Of a stretch of 64,000 nucleotides of DNA, positions 12,367 through 23,786 are shown one piece after another. Under the pieces are notes generated by a model that searched no databases, was not told the origin of the DNA, and was given only the letters and a program-made list of their open reading frames with translations. A program made the translations under genes and the position numbers. Origin of the DNA: Karstenula rhodostoma CBS 690.94 (Eukaryota > Ascomycota > Dothideomycetes > Pleosporales > Didymosphaeriaceae); contig MU001507.1 of NCBI GenBank assembly GCA_010093485.1, forward strand, positions 632,844 to 696,843, given 5' to 3'. Every line of letters begins with the position of its first letter. Positions within the stretch are counted from its first letter, which is position 1.

Positions 12367-14328
12367 ATGGCTTCGGAAGACACCTTGGGGCCCGTTGCGA
12401 CGACAGAGCGCGGTGTCGACGATGCGCGCACACCTGCGCTCATCTCGCCGCCCGAGTCCAAGACGCCGCCGACGGCCACCCACAAGCGCAACCAAGCCGA
12501 CTTCGCGCAAGACCGCAATTCAGAGCCAGTGGATGCTTCGGCGTTGAGCAAGGCTCTGGAACATTTTGAGCGAGCAGGACGTGTACAGGAGCGACCCATC
12601 GCAAGTCCCAGTCGCAAACGCCAGCGTATCTACGGTGATAGGTAAGTTTGCTGGCAACCCGCTTCATAGGGCCAGGCTAACCAGGTGGCAGGTTCATCCC
12701 CAATCGTGCTGGTCAGGACCTTCAGGCGAGCTTCTCACTGCTTCATGATGACGCTTCACCTGCGACTCCTTCACGAAGCGCGAAGCGCGCCCCACATAAT
12801 GAGCTGCACTTTCAGCGGAGTGAGTAACGTCTGGCAATGCAAACCGCACGTTCACTAACGAATGTCCAGCCGAGGAAGCAAATCGGACTTACTCCGCGGT
12901 CCTACGGCAGGAGTTATTCGAGGGATCTGTCCCCCAGGCCTTGCCGCAGAGTCTGTCCCCTACCGACAGTGCTAACCTGCGTCGCTCCGGGCGCTCACAT
13001 ACGCCTCCAGCTCACGCCGCGTCATCATTACCAGCCCCTAACCTGACACCATCCACACCACATAAGAACTTCTTCAATTACTCAGGCCAACCAACACCGT
13101 CAAGAACTCCCTCCAGCAGACATGGAATCAATCTCAATGCGCAATCCGATCTCTATAGTCTATCACCCATCAAACTCAACAGCCAGCGCATGCTTCTCAG
13201 CCCACAAAGGACCCCCCGTGCCGTATCCAAAGTGCCATACAAAGTACTTGACGCGCCAGACCTAGCAGACGACTTCTATCTTAATCTAGTGGATTGGGGT
13301 AGTCAAAACATCCTTGGTGTTGGGCTGGGCTCTTGCGTGTATATGTGGAATTCTTCAAGCGGGCGTGTTACGAAACTTTGTGAACTGACTGATGATTCAG
13401 TGACAAGTGTCAGCTGGATACAACGCGTAAGTTCTCCGTGTTCGAAGCTCTCAACATGGCTAATATCATGCAGGGCTCCCACCTGGCCATTGGTACAAAT
13501 CGAGGTTTTGTGCAGATCTGGGATGCGACTACCCAGCGTCGCCTGCGAACTATGACTGGCCACTCTGGACGTGTCGGCGCTCTTGCTTGGAATGAGCACA
13601 TACTTACTTCGGGTTCACGAGACCGGTCGATATACCATCGTGATGTTCGACAGCCAGAACAATGGCTCCGGAAACTTGTTGGCCACAAGCAAGAAGTTTG
13701 CGGTTTGAAGTGGAACAATGACGACATGCAACTCGCGTCAGGTGGAAATGACAACAAGCTAATGGTCTGGGACAAACTCAACGCAGAACCTACCTACAAG
13801 TGGAGCGAGCATCAAGCCGCTGTCAAGGCTATTGCTTGGAGTCCACATCAACGCGGCCTGTTGGCAAGCGGTGGCGGTACGGCTGACCGAACCATCAAGT
13901 TTTGGAACACACTGGTCTCTTCCAATGGACCTTCGTCTGCATCGCTTGCCGCTGCCTCATCCGCCGCGTCTGCGTCAGGTCCCGGCGACGTGGACCTCCA
14001 GCCAACTGCACCGGCTAATCTCATCAGAAGCCTAGATACTGGTAGCCAGGTCTGCAATCTGGCATGGTCGAAGAACAGCAACGAAATCGTATCCACTCAC
14101 GGATATAGCCAGAACCAGATCATCGTCTGGAAATATCCCAACATGCAACAAGTCGTTTCGCTCACTGGCCATACATACCGTGTCCTCTATCTAGCGATGA
14201 GCCCAGATGGTCAGACTATCGTTACTGGCGCCGGAGACGAAACCCTTCGTTTCTGGAATTGCTTTAGGAAGAAAGAGAGAACCGGGAGTCTCAACAATAC
14301 CATGGACAAGTGGGGTGTCATTCGATGA
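12367..14328 (+). CDS. CDH1: APC/C activator Cdh1 (Fizzy-related), WD40 protein
   Basis: Substrate-recognition co-activator of the anaphase-promoting complex, acting from mitotic exit through G1. Four exons (12367-12641, 12692-12819, 12870-13426, 13474-14328) give 604 residues. Key elements in order: the C-box (DRFIP, residues 91-95, with its codons split across intron 1), a long Ser/Thr/Pro-rich linker with many S/T-P sites typical of CDK-regulated Cdh1, then a seven-blade WD40 propeller from about residue 285, and the C-terminal Ile-Arg tail that docks on APC/C. The SDLYSLSP and linker pattern fits Cdh1/Srw1 better than Cdc20. One blade loop carries a Ser/Ala-rich insertion of about 25 residues near 475-500. 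An in-frame upstream ATG at 12298 is possible, but the 12367 start gives a normal N terminus. Confidence 0.93.
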
Positions 14329-14912
14329 TGCTCTATCGTTGCGGTGATCACCCATCTTCCCACCGCGACTGGTCTTGTCTCTTGATACCAGCGTTTATTC
14401 TTATTCTCTCCAAAAGCAAGCTTGCGAGCCTAGGCTTCTTCACGAAAAGTTTCTTCCATCACATCAGCATTGGGCGGTATTACACGGCGTACCAGGCGCA
14501 AGAGGGATCCTTGATACCACATTCGATCATCTTCTGGCATTTTCATATGAGTTTTGGATTCACCCTTGGACTATCATTACGACATTAAGCATTCAGCGAG
14601 CGACATGATCTCGCCTCTCGTTTGCGAACGAGGACTATTTGGATATCGGATAAGGCTCGCCTCGGTCAGGTGGATGTGGGTCATATGATGGAGCAATGTG
14701 CAGATTACCTTGCTAGCATTTGCTTCGGCGCGCTTTGGACCGTCGAAACTGGAGTTCTGGGCATATGGTTGGCGCTTCGGTGGGCAAGCGGGAACAGCGG
14801 CTGATTTTCATTTTGATGACCACGACTGTACATTACCCAAAGATACCACCTTGAACGACATTGTTAACCTCGTGACTACTCTTCCCTGTTACTGTTTCTT
14901 ATCCTCGTGCTC
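14329..14912. other. Convergent intergenic region, no gene seen
   Basis: 584 bp between the ends of CDH1 (+) and the DUF4863 gene (-). It presumably holds both 3' UTRs; no other feature stands out. Confidence 0.5.
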
Positions 14913-15440
14913 CTACACGCAGTGAGGCTGTGAATCCCCGGGCTTCGCGCCGTAGCTGATCCGCCCAGCGGGCAGGAAGAACAGGGCGATCAAAGCACCG
15001 CCGCGCACTTCCGCGTAACTATCCCTTCGTCAGTACTCGCTTCCCACACACACACATCTCTCTCTCTGACTCACTTCTCTCCCCCGCACACAGTAGGAAA
15101 AAACCGACTTACTGATGCGTCCCAGGGTCTGGACTCGGCCACCCAGCGCCCTGCCAGCCCTGCATCCCCATGAGCTCCGCGCCGGCGTCCAGCTGCACGA
15201 CGCAGTTTATCTCGCCGTAGGGGTGGCTGTGGTGGTGGCCGCGGAATCCCGTAACGCTGTTCATGTAGACGGTTGTGATGCTCATGTAGCGCGTGGAGGG
15301 GGAGGGGAGGGCGATCTTGGAGCGGTGGTAGGTGGGGCCTATGCGATGGGGGCATTAGGTGGGTAGGTTGCAGAGGGGGGACGGGGAAGGATGGAGTGCG
15401 CCGAGATGTCGATGCCTGTGGTGTCGGTGGAGTCGCCCAT
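14913..15440 (-). CDS. DUF4863 / PnbB-like small beta-barrel protein
   Basis: Three exons (15440-15383, 15338-15113, 15018-14913) give 129 residues. The core reads GHHHSHPYGEIN, then a Gly/Trp-rich turn, PGTHHYAEVRGG and ALIALFFLPAGRISY, which I recognise as the DUF4863 family. A bacterial relative, PnbB, is a 4-hydroxylaminobenzoate lyase. The His cluster and the later GTHH pair look like cupin-style metal or catalytic residues. Intron 1 (44 nt) has a weak donor (GTCCCC) but a CTAAT branch-like box and correct phase; intron 2 has a good GTAAGT donor. Fungal function is not established. It converges on CDH1 with 584 bp between the stops. Confidence 0.7.
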
Positions 15441-15741
15441 GGTGGTGGTGTGTTGGGTGATCTTTCTTCGGACTTGTGTCGTGGGATCTGAGGGAGGTAG
15501 TTGTGGGGGGTACGCTGGAAATTGCTGCTTGCTGTTTGGTTTTACAGAGAGTGTTATCAAGTGAGGACCTAGATGTAAACTTGAATTGTCTTTACGATCT
15601 ATCGTGTTTTCGTGGTGAGCCGGAGCTGATGCTGTCGTGAAGGCTGGGAATGGTGACTCAGTTCCGAGTGCATAACCTGACGTTGAAATCCGGGACCGTG
15701 TGGTTAGAACCCGCATGTTTTATGCAGGGTCTCACATCATA

Positions 15742-16033
15742 CTGTGGTTGCAGCCCTATCTTTTGTTAGTGGGTCCCTGGAGTTGCCACCCTATATAGAA
15801 TCCTCCAGAACTCTCTAGGCTATAATTAACGCCAACAGTAACTATATAAAGTATTAATTAATATAATAAAGTACCTAGATTTAGTAGTAAGTTATTATTA
15901 ACTAGAAGTACTCCTATATTTTATATATTTCATATATTTTATAGATAACAAATTAAGACTTTTACCGCCAAGAAATCGCTAAAAACACCCTCTCCGGCGG
16001 ACCTACTAACAAAAGATAGGGCCGCAACTACAG
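15742..16033. mobile_element. MITE-like element, 35-bp terminal inverted repeats, TA flanks
   Basis: 292 bp. The left end (15742-15776) and the reverse complement of the right end (15999-16033) match at 32 of 35 positions; the three differences are all G/A transitions. The TIR starts CTGTRGTTGC and contains CCTATCTTTTGTTAGT. Both outer borders are TA (15740-15741 and 16034-16035), as expected for a Tc1/mariner-type target duplication. The interior is strongly AT-rich and has no ORF, so it would be non-autonomous. Confidence 0.8.
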
Positions 16034-17996
16034 TACTGCGCGCTGGCGTCAGCCGTTGTTGCGGAGTGTGTCCGGAAGACGTTCGCACGGGGGTGGGAGT
16101 TTGAGGTTGGCCTTACCCCGCAATCTCAGGAGCTGGGGAGATCGGCTCGGGAGCGTGAACGACTAAGTGCACCAGTACGATGATTGCGGCTTAATAAGTT
16201 GTGGAACCATAGACGATCTGGGATACGTGACAGAGGGTGTGGACCGAAGTTACATTGAAGCAAAAGGCCTTCACTACAGGCCGCCCAGACATGGTACGTT
16301 GCCTTGTGATGTCGCATCCGCGATATCGTAGGTCGTCCTGTTTTCGGTGGTGCCCTACAGTTCGATTGATAAGTGCAAAGAAATGTCCTGGTCAACCCGA
16401 TTCTTGACTCTTCGCGCGCTTTTGCAAGCCGCGGCGTCCTGATCAAACATGCACCAGGAAGTCTCTCTCACAGTGAAAAATCCGCACAGGAGTGGATGAT
16501 CTCCGGCTTTATTCTTTGGTGTGCCTAGAGGGTGGTAGAAACATTATGAGGACCGAACTCGACACAACTTTGGCCGATTTTTCCATGCATGGTTTGTGTT
16601 GTGACTTAGGGGCTGCAGTGAGTTTGGAAGAACGTGAACACCGCGGCTCGAAGAAGGTGCGTAGCCCATTGCGGACTAGCCTATTCATCACAGGGAAGGT
16701 GGTGTTCACATGCATACCCATGCTTTCTATGATTTCCATCATCCGCCTATCACATCCTGTATTCCGTATTATCAACCTAGTTTCCTTCTAGCGCACGGCA
16801 ATCTTCAGGTACCCACTTCCAGGATGCGAGCGTTACCCCGGATCTCGTCTCGAAGGCGCGCGGTCCACGTTGCGGACATCAGTCTTCCCAGCCTGGACCA
16901 TGTCGTTATCTCGAATCGATTTACTAGAAAACCTTCTATCTCACATGCCACTTTCGCAGTCACCTGCGAAATAACCCCATCATCCTTCGACCTACTACTG
17001 TCACGCGCACGCGCTCGTCGCGTGCAGTCCACGAGAGCTTCAACATAGCGGCATGATCTTGCCTTGTGCGCAAACGGCTCCTCCGTCGATCCGGCTTTAG
17101 TGCCAAGCCTGTCCGTGCTGCTCGCAAGCGTAGCGGGTTGAATGCGATGGCCAATGCGGTCTGCTAGACGTAGAACCGTGAACCTAGCGTGACAAGACGG
17201 ATGCCCAATTGCCGTTGCCGGATCTACCGCCAAGATGAAGGTCATATGAGCAAGCAAATCAGGATAGTAGAACTTGGAAGAACCACTCACCCTTGCCGTG
17301 AGACAATTTCTTACTGGACCAGGCCCAGCCCCCACTACTTCAACTACCAGTGCAACCCTCCTTAATGCAGGCCAAGTACAAGGGTTGAACCCCCGTGTTT
17401 GCCAATTAGCTTCTTTAAGGCTCTCTACTGCGGTCTAGGTAGATGGACGAGACTCCAGTGAGCTCCCCGGAGGATACCGATCTTGGTCCGGTTGAACGGA
17501 AGAAATAATGAGGGCTTAGACATCTGTCTTGAAATGAAGATCGAGAGAATTAGAATTCCATCAACTCGCCTCATGGTGGACTCGCGAAGACAGATTGACT
17601 TCGATCAACGACCGAGCAAAGTCGCCCCTCTGGCGGGCTCGGTTCTCCTTCTCAACATCACACTCCATTTAAACGCTAATTGGACGGTTTCGAAATTGGG
17701 CACAGCGGTCCGAATCCGTCAGCCGGCATACTCACAAGCGCCATCGCGCACCTGAACTTCCTACCTCGGCTGCTCTCCCGTTATAACCCTGCATGTTGAA
17801 CCGTTGTTGGACGGACAAGAGCGTCAAATGTAACAGATCACGGCGTTAACTGGCATCTAGGCCATCTCCACGAATAAGAGATAAAGCATTTGGAGACATG
17901 GCACATCACCTGGTTTGCCTTGGGCATGAACATGGTATGCGGTGCGGTGTCTGTGCAGTATCTCCCTTATTCCCGCGGATTGCACTCAGATCAAAA

Positions 17997-18002
17997 TATA
18001 AA
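17997..18002 (+). promoter_or_regulatory. TATA box of the GH16 gene
   Basis: TATAAA 84 bp upstream of the start codon at 18086, in a position normal for a strongly regulated fungal secreted enzyme. Confidence 0.45.
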
Positions 18003-18085
18003 GAGGACTATAACGGACGTATTTATGATTATCATCATCATTCACGTTCCACTCTTAGCCGGACGATCTATATACACTTGCAACT

Positions 18086-19410
18086 ATGTTCTTCAAAGCT
18101 GCTGTCGTTTCGATCCCGCTCTTAGGAAGCGCTGTCGCGTCTCCCCTCAATCAGCCGTCGTTCAAGCCTTCCGACCAGAAAGTATCTCCAGCCCGAGGAC
18201 CAAGCTTCATCTTCAATGAGACTTCGCCGACAGTCGATCTTGATTTTCATGCCGAATCAGTATCCGCATATGCTTTGCAAGAAACTTATGATGCGAGCAA
18301 CTGGTTCTCAAAGTTCAGCGTCCAGAACGTATGCTCTTCCTGATTCTGAGGATTTCTTACATATTGACCACAAACCAGATTGCTGATCCCACTCGTATGC
18401 TTCATAGCCTATTAAACGTCATGTGTCCCGGCTAACCTCATCAGATGGATTTGTGAACTACGTCAACCAGGCTACAGCCCAGTCGAAGGGCCTCTACAAA
18501 ACGCAAAACAACCAAGTCTACATTGGTGTCGACTCCAAAACCGTCCTGAACTCTAACGGCGTGGGTCGTGATTCTGTGCGCCTCCAGAGTAACCGAGCAT
18601 ACACTCATGGCCTTGGTAGGTGCTCCTGTAGTTCATCATCGGAACAAACACTGACCTGAGCGCTTATAGTCATCGCTGATTTTGCGCACGTTCCGGGCTC
18701 CAACTGCGGAAGCTGGCCGGCTTTGTAAGCCTCGTTATTCTCTTTCAGTTCTTCATGTCTGACTTCCACAGCTGGATGGTTGGGCCCAACTGGCCTGACC
18801 AGGGCGAAATTGACATTTACGAGGGTGTCCACGTGAACACTTACAACCAAATGACTCTCCACAGCTCGTCCGGCTGTGTACCTGTGTACAACCAAAATGG
18901 CGGCCAGAGTGGCACTCACGTTTCCGAGGCAGATTGTGGCGCCGGGGGCGGTTTCAACGGCTGTGGTGTTCAGTCGAACAGCGCCACTTCTTACGGCACC
19001 GCTTTCAATGCGAACGGAGGCGGAGTATACGCCACTCTGTGGACGTCTTCTGGCATCAAGGTCTGGTACTTCGCCGCGAGAAGTGTACCAGCAAACATCA
19101 AGTCCGGCAACCCCGATCCCAACACTTGGGGCACTCCTCAAGCCAATTTCGCCGGCTGCAATTTCGATGCCAAGTTCTCCAACATGAACATTGTAAGTAG
19201 TGAAGCCGTCATTTGTCTCAAGTCAAAATGCTCACATCTTCGCCACAGATCTTCGACATCACCTTCTGCGGCGACTGGGCTGGAGGCGTCTGGGGCTCTA
19301 CATCTTGTGCCTCGATCAACCCCAGCTGCAACGCCTACGTTGCTCAGCAGCCTCAGTCTTTTGGAGATTCATACTGGCTGGTCAACTCCGTCAAGGTTTA
19401 CAGCGTCTAA
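18086..19410 (+). CDS. Secreted GH16 endo-1,3(4)-beta-glucanase
   Basis: Extracellular glycoside hydrolase of family 16 that cleaves beta-1,3 or mixed-linkage glucans. Six exons (18086-18328, 18379-18394, 18445-18615, 18670-18724, 18772-19192, 19249-19410) give 355 residues. Residues 1-18 form a signal peptide. The catalytic motif is E174-I-D-I-Y-E179: nucleophile E174, assisting D176, acid/base E179. The upstream DPTHGFVNYV box and the later GCNFD, FCGDWAGG and WLVNSVKVY elements are typical of fungal GH16 laminarinase-like enzymes. The second exon is only 16 nt and its inclusion restores the conserved DPTHG stretch. No GPI-anchor tail or carbohydrate-binding module is seen. A TATAAA lies 84 bp upstream. 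Substrate preference cannot be told from sequence. Confidence 0.92.
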
Positions 19411-20284
19411 ATGACGAGGTCTAAATGACGACGATGGTTGAGTGACTTGCGCATTAAGCGCACTTTCGATTCTTGGTCTATACTTGCCTTTCCTTTTTGT
19501 GCATATTGCAAAGCTTTTCATGTAAATACTTTGGGTGTGCAGACAGATCGCATTCGCTTGAAATATTGCTTTTTTCCAGAGGCGACCTTGAATGGATAGT
19601 GTATCTATGGTGTCTTTGTTTCTATGCACAGATATATTCTCAACACTAGGCTTCGAGCTGCATGCCTATCCAACGTGGTCAGTTCTAAGGTCATTGTCAC
19701 GCTACGCCACGCCGATCATGCAGCTTCCTACTCGCCCAAGGGCGAAACCAAATTCGACGAAAGGCACCTGACGTCACATAGCGCATTCACCCACTAATGT
19801 AGGAAGCTAACGACTAGCTGTAATACCGTAGAAATTGGATGCTCCCGGTTGAGCTGAATTAGGTTAGATTGTTTTCTACCCCAATCATGTAAGCTATATA
19901 GCGTTCTAACCCCGCTTTTACGATCTATTCTATTTTCTGGTTAGTTCGCTTATCCATAGCTCAACCGGGAGCATCCAATTTCTACGGTAGATAAATGGCT
20001 ATTTTCAATGCGGGAGCACCCACTGGGATCTTCGCGTGGTGTTGAGCCTAAAGTAGCTAGATCGATCGGTTTCCACGAGTGTCAGATCTGGAGATCTGGG
20101 ATCCCGGGTCTGTGCGCACTAGATCTACGCCGTCTTTGGTCCTTCATGACGCACTGCTTCATGAACTTGGAGGAACAAATTCAAGCGCCATGGCAAGGTT
20201 GGGAAGCTAGAGTTTAGATATCTCGCTTTCTTCCTCATGCCGTTGAGACGCACACGCGAAACTGATCCCCTCCTACCCACCAAC
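19411..20284. other. Intergenic region with a MITE-like element
   Basis: 874 bp between the GH16 gene and the FAD oxidoreductase gene. Apart from the inverted-repeat element at 19826-19987, no feature stands out. Confidence 0.5.
19826..19987. mobile_element. MITE-like element, perfect 30-bp terminal inverted repeats, TA flanks
   Basis: 162 bp. Positions 19826-19855 are the exact reverse complement of 19958-19987; the TIR starts CCGTAGAAATTGGATGCTCC. Both borders are TA (19824-19825 and 19988-19989). The interior is AT-richer and non-coding. Perfect TIRs suggest recent insertion or strong constraint on the ends. It is unrelated in sequence to the element at 15742. Confidence 0.85.
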
Positions 20285-22125
20285 ATGGCTACCAACGGGA
20301 AGTCTGGCACTAGGAAAAAGCGCGTCTTGGTTGTTGGAGCAGGAGCCGCTGGTAAGTGCATGTACGAGCTGGGTGAGATTTTTGTTCTAAGTAATTAATA
20401 GGAATGTCATGTGCCCACCATCTTGCCAACCATCGCGACAAATTCGACGTGACACTGATTGATGCTGTTGATTACTGCGGCGGGCAGGCGTTTTCGATTC
20501 CAATCGACAAAGAACGCCATGGCGCAGGCTGGTTGAATCAGGGTGTACAGGGCGGCAGCTACATCTTCCACCACACGATGACCATGTTCGCGCGCCAGGG
20601 ATACCACGCAGATCCCGTGAAGCTACATGTATCTTTCGGCAAGGGCGACCAATTCTGGAGCAACGTTTTTCCCACGAAGCTACTCGAACGGCATCAGAAG
20701 GAAATCAAGAGGTTCAAGTGGATGATCTCCATTGTTCGCATGTTTGAGGTATTCTTCGCACTGATACCTATCAAAATTTTGATGAAGATGTTCCTCTTCT
20801 CGGAAGAATTCACCAACACCGTGGCCTTGCCTATGGTCGCTCTGTTCCTTGGTACTGGCCAGTATGCACCCGACGTTCCCGCCATTATCCTGGAAAGACT
20901 CATTACTAGTCCGACATACGGAATGTGGTATCCCGGTGATAAATTAAGCGTCGCAAGCAATCAGCCTCCAATGGTCGTCTTCCCAAGATTCGAGCACTTT
21001 TATCAAAGTTGGAGGAAGGATTTGGAGTCCAAGGGTGTGACTGTACGCTTATCTACTGAGCTCACGCAAGTGGTAAAGAGGGACAAGGATGGTGTTTTGG
21101 TGAAGCTCATCAAGCGCACGCCTCAACCGGATGGACATAATCCCAACAGCGCATGGGTACCGCAGGAATCTGAGAATGGACCTACCGATTCGGATGCGCA
21201 CGAAGAGACTGAGCATTACGACGAGCTTGTTCTCTGCGTCTTGTTAGTGTGATTGTTCTATAATTGAGATCTCCGGCTAACTCAACTTAGGGCTGATACC
21301 GCGAAACGTATACTGGGCCCCTCCGTAACCTTCCGTGAGAAGCGTGTCCTCGGCTCAGCCAAATTCGCAGACGACGTCACAGTAACTCATTGGGACAGTG
21401 ACTACATGAAGAAGCACTACGAAAACTTCTACAACGAAGAGCAAGCTGTCGAGAAGCTCTCCGGCGTCGACCAGACCATTCGCGTTGTCTTCGCCAAAAA
21501 GATGTTCAAGCCCATGTACTACATCAAGATGTACCCTCAAGACCGTTCGAAGCTGGAGATGTGCTTTGATTGCACCAACTACCAGAGCCAATTCCCGCCC
21601 GAGGTTCCGTTCGACAAGCATGTTTTCCAAACTATCTACCTGAACAAGAATTGCGAGAAGCTTTGGTCCATCGACGAAATCGATGAGAACAAGATCATCC
21701 GAAAGGATTGGTGGCATCAGCTGTGTCATTCGTGGACGCATTACGTGTTCGTGGTCCCTTGGATGTGGCTGCTCAACGGTCGTAAGCACACTCGTTTTGC
21801 AGCAGCTTGGACTCTGGTCAACGCCCACGAAGTTGCTGTTATGAGCGGTATTGCAGCCGCAGTAGATCTTGGCGCCCAATATCCCGAGGATCTGGAGCGC
21901 GACAAGTTCGCTTTGCTATGCTTTAGGCTCTACTACCTTCTTGCCTACGGCAAATGGTACCGCAAGAAGGCGAAGCCTGAAGGCGAGGGTAAGGACTGGG
22001 CTAGTGGCGAATACGGTAGTGTATACAAGGGACCTGGAGTTGCCAGCGTCGAGAGGTTGACATGGAGGGAGGAGAACGGAATTAAGGAGCACGAGGTTAA
22101 CGATGTCCAACGCATTCTGGAGTGA
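20285..22125 (+). CDS. FAD-dependent oxidoreductase (amine oxidase / phytoene desaturase-like fold)
   Basis: Three exons (20285-20351, 20402-21242, 21291-22125) give 580 residues. The N terminus carries the dinucleotide-binding fingerprint VVGAGAAGMSCAHHL (about residues 16-30, split by intron 1), followed by the acidic residue that ends the second strand and the GGQAFS substrate-flank motif. A hydrophobic stretch near residues 140-165 could be a membrane-contact helix. The C-terminal FAD-contact segment is AWTLVNAHEVAVMSG, in which the usual second GD box is replaced. This matches fungal FAD/NAD(P)-binding proteins described only as oxidoreductases or amine oxidase-like; substrate unknown. 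It is followed 339 bp downstream by an aldo-keto reductase on the same strand, but no shared pathway is evident. Confidence 0.8.
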
Positions 22126-22463
22126 TTTTGGACAAATTAGCAGCGTTGTGTGTTCTCCGCCACCGATTATGTCGTAACACTAGGACAAATAGAGCATACA
22201 TTTCCACGCTAGACTTTTTATAACTACTACGAGCGCCAGGGGGGTCGTTATGACCGATGATTCTTTATGCCCGCTAAAGTCCGCTAAAGTCCTGCAATAA
22301 GTCCATGGAGACACAAGTAGAGTGGGGTCTTGATCAACATCGCAAAAACTGGTAGAAGGTATAAGTTTCTCGATAACCCACTGTAACCACTTTCATCAGT
22401 ACTTATTCTGCAACATATCTCACTGCCACTTGTCAACAGACTACCTTAGATATCTGTGACAAA
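22126..22463. other. Intergenic region upstream of the aldo-keto reductase
   Basis: 338 bp. It contains a short tandem direct repeat CCGCTAAAGT at about 22271-22290; nothing else is recognised. Confidence 0.4.
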
Positions 22464-23528
22464 ATGGCGCCTACCACCAATCTCGACGTTGTCTTCGGTG
22501 CGATGACTTTCGGCAAAGAAGGTAAGCTCCGATTGCCGTTCATACTCAAACTCCGTTTTTGACACCCACCAGGCGAAGAAGGAGTCCGGACCTCCAACCT
22601 TTCAGACTGTACGGCCATTCTCGACACTTTCCAAAAGCACGGCCACTCTGAAATCGATACCTCCCGCTTCTACGGCGGCGGTTCTACCGAAGAGTACCTT
22701 GCCGCTCTCAAATGGCAAGAACGCGGACTTGTCATGGACACTAAGTTCTTTCCCAACGTGCACGGGATGCTCGGCCGCCCGGTAACACACCTCGACGCCA
22801 GAAGCATTCGCGATGGCCTATCCGACTCTCTCAAAGTGCTGGGCGGCGTGGAGAAAGTCGACCTGTGGTATCTGCATGCCCCCGATCGCAGTGTGCCCCT
22901 GGAAGAAACCCTCAAGACCGTCGATGAACTGTACAAACAGGGAAAATTCAATCGATGGGGTGTCTCAAATTACATGTCCTGGGAGGTAGCCGCGATCTGC
23001 GAGATCTGCGACCGTGAAGGCTACAAACGCCCGGAGGTGTATCAGGGTGTTTACAATGCGCTGTACCGCACGATAGAGAACGAGCTCCTTCCTTGTCTGC
23101 GCAAGTACAACATGTCGTTCTACGCCTTCAACCCTCTTGCTGGCGGGTATCTCACAGACCGATATCACCGCAACACTGAAGACTCCTCCGTCGAAGCAGG
23201 CAGTCGCTTCGATCCAAACCGACTGCAAGGCAAGCTATACCGCACACGCTTTTGGAATGATGAGTTCTTCAACGCTCTGGATGTAGTACGGGCAGCGACA
23301 AAGGAGGCGGGTATCTCGGAGAGCGAGGCGGCACTGCGGTGGATGATGCATCACTCGCAGCTGGACAAGAAGTTCGGCGACAAAGTCATTATTGGAGCAA
23401 GCAGTGAAAAGCAACTGAAGCAGAATCTGGAAAACTTTGAAAAAGGGAGCTTGCCTGAAGGGGTACTCGCGGCTTTTGATCAGGGTCGAGACCTGTGCAG
23501 GGGCGTAACGTGGAAGTACTTTCATTAA
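22464..23528 (+). CDS. Aldo-keto reductase, AKR7 (aflatoxin aldehyde reductase) type
   Basis: NADPH-dependent reductase of aldehydes and ketones, cytosolic. Two exons (22464-22521, 22573-23528) give 337 residues, the usual length. The catalytic tetrad is visible: D48 and Y53 in the DTSRFYGGG motif, K77 in DTKFF and H121 in YLHAPD. The later RWGVSNYMSWE, YNALYR and FNPLAGGYL motifs are those of the AKR7 group. It starts 338 bp after the FAD oxidoreductase stop on the same strand. Such enzymes detoxify reactive aldehydes; the substrate here is not known. Confidence 0.92.
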
Positions 23529-23786
23529 GTGGTGGTGTATCGGAGAAGTCTCTCAGATCTGGTATGCTATATGAGTGGCTCTCGAGCTACCCTTTAGTAT
23601 GAATCGCGATTAAAGACTACCGAACAGCCTATCGTGCCCTCGGGGAGTTTCCAAATGCTGGTATATCTTCACTTCACACAATCCCCTTATCTTTCCTAGA
23701 ATCCCTACTCTCGTTGAGGACTAAATCTCAAGCGGAACTCCAATGACCAGAACAACAACAGTTTCCAGCCATCAATAACTGTGTCA

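Larger units (their letters stand above)
15441..18085. other. Intergenic region with a MITE-like element and a TATA box
   Basis: 2.6 kb with no convincing gene. It contains the inverted-repeat element at 15742-16033 and, near its right end, the TATAAA box upstream of the GH16 gene. Frames at 16126-17335 lack splice continuity and recognisable domains. Confidence 0.5.

Noticed and set aside
16126..17335. Frames of 88-176 codons upstream of the GH16 gene
   Set aside because: No domain, no splice continuity, and frames are open on both strands at once.
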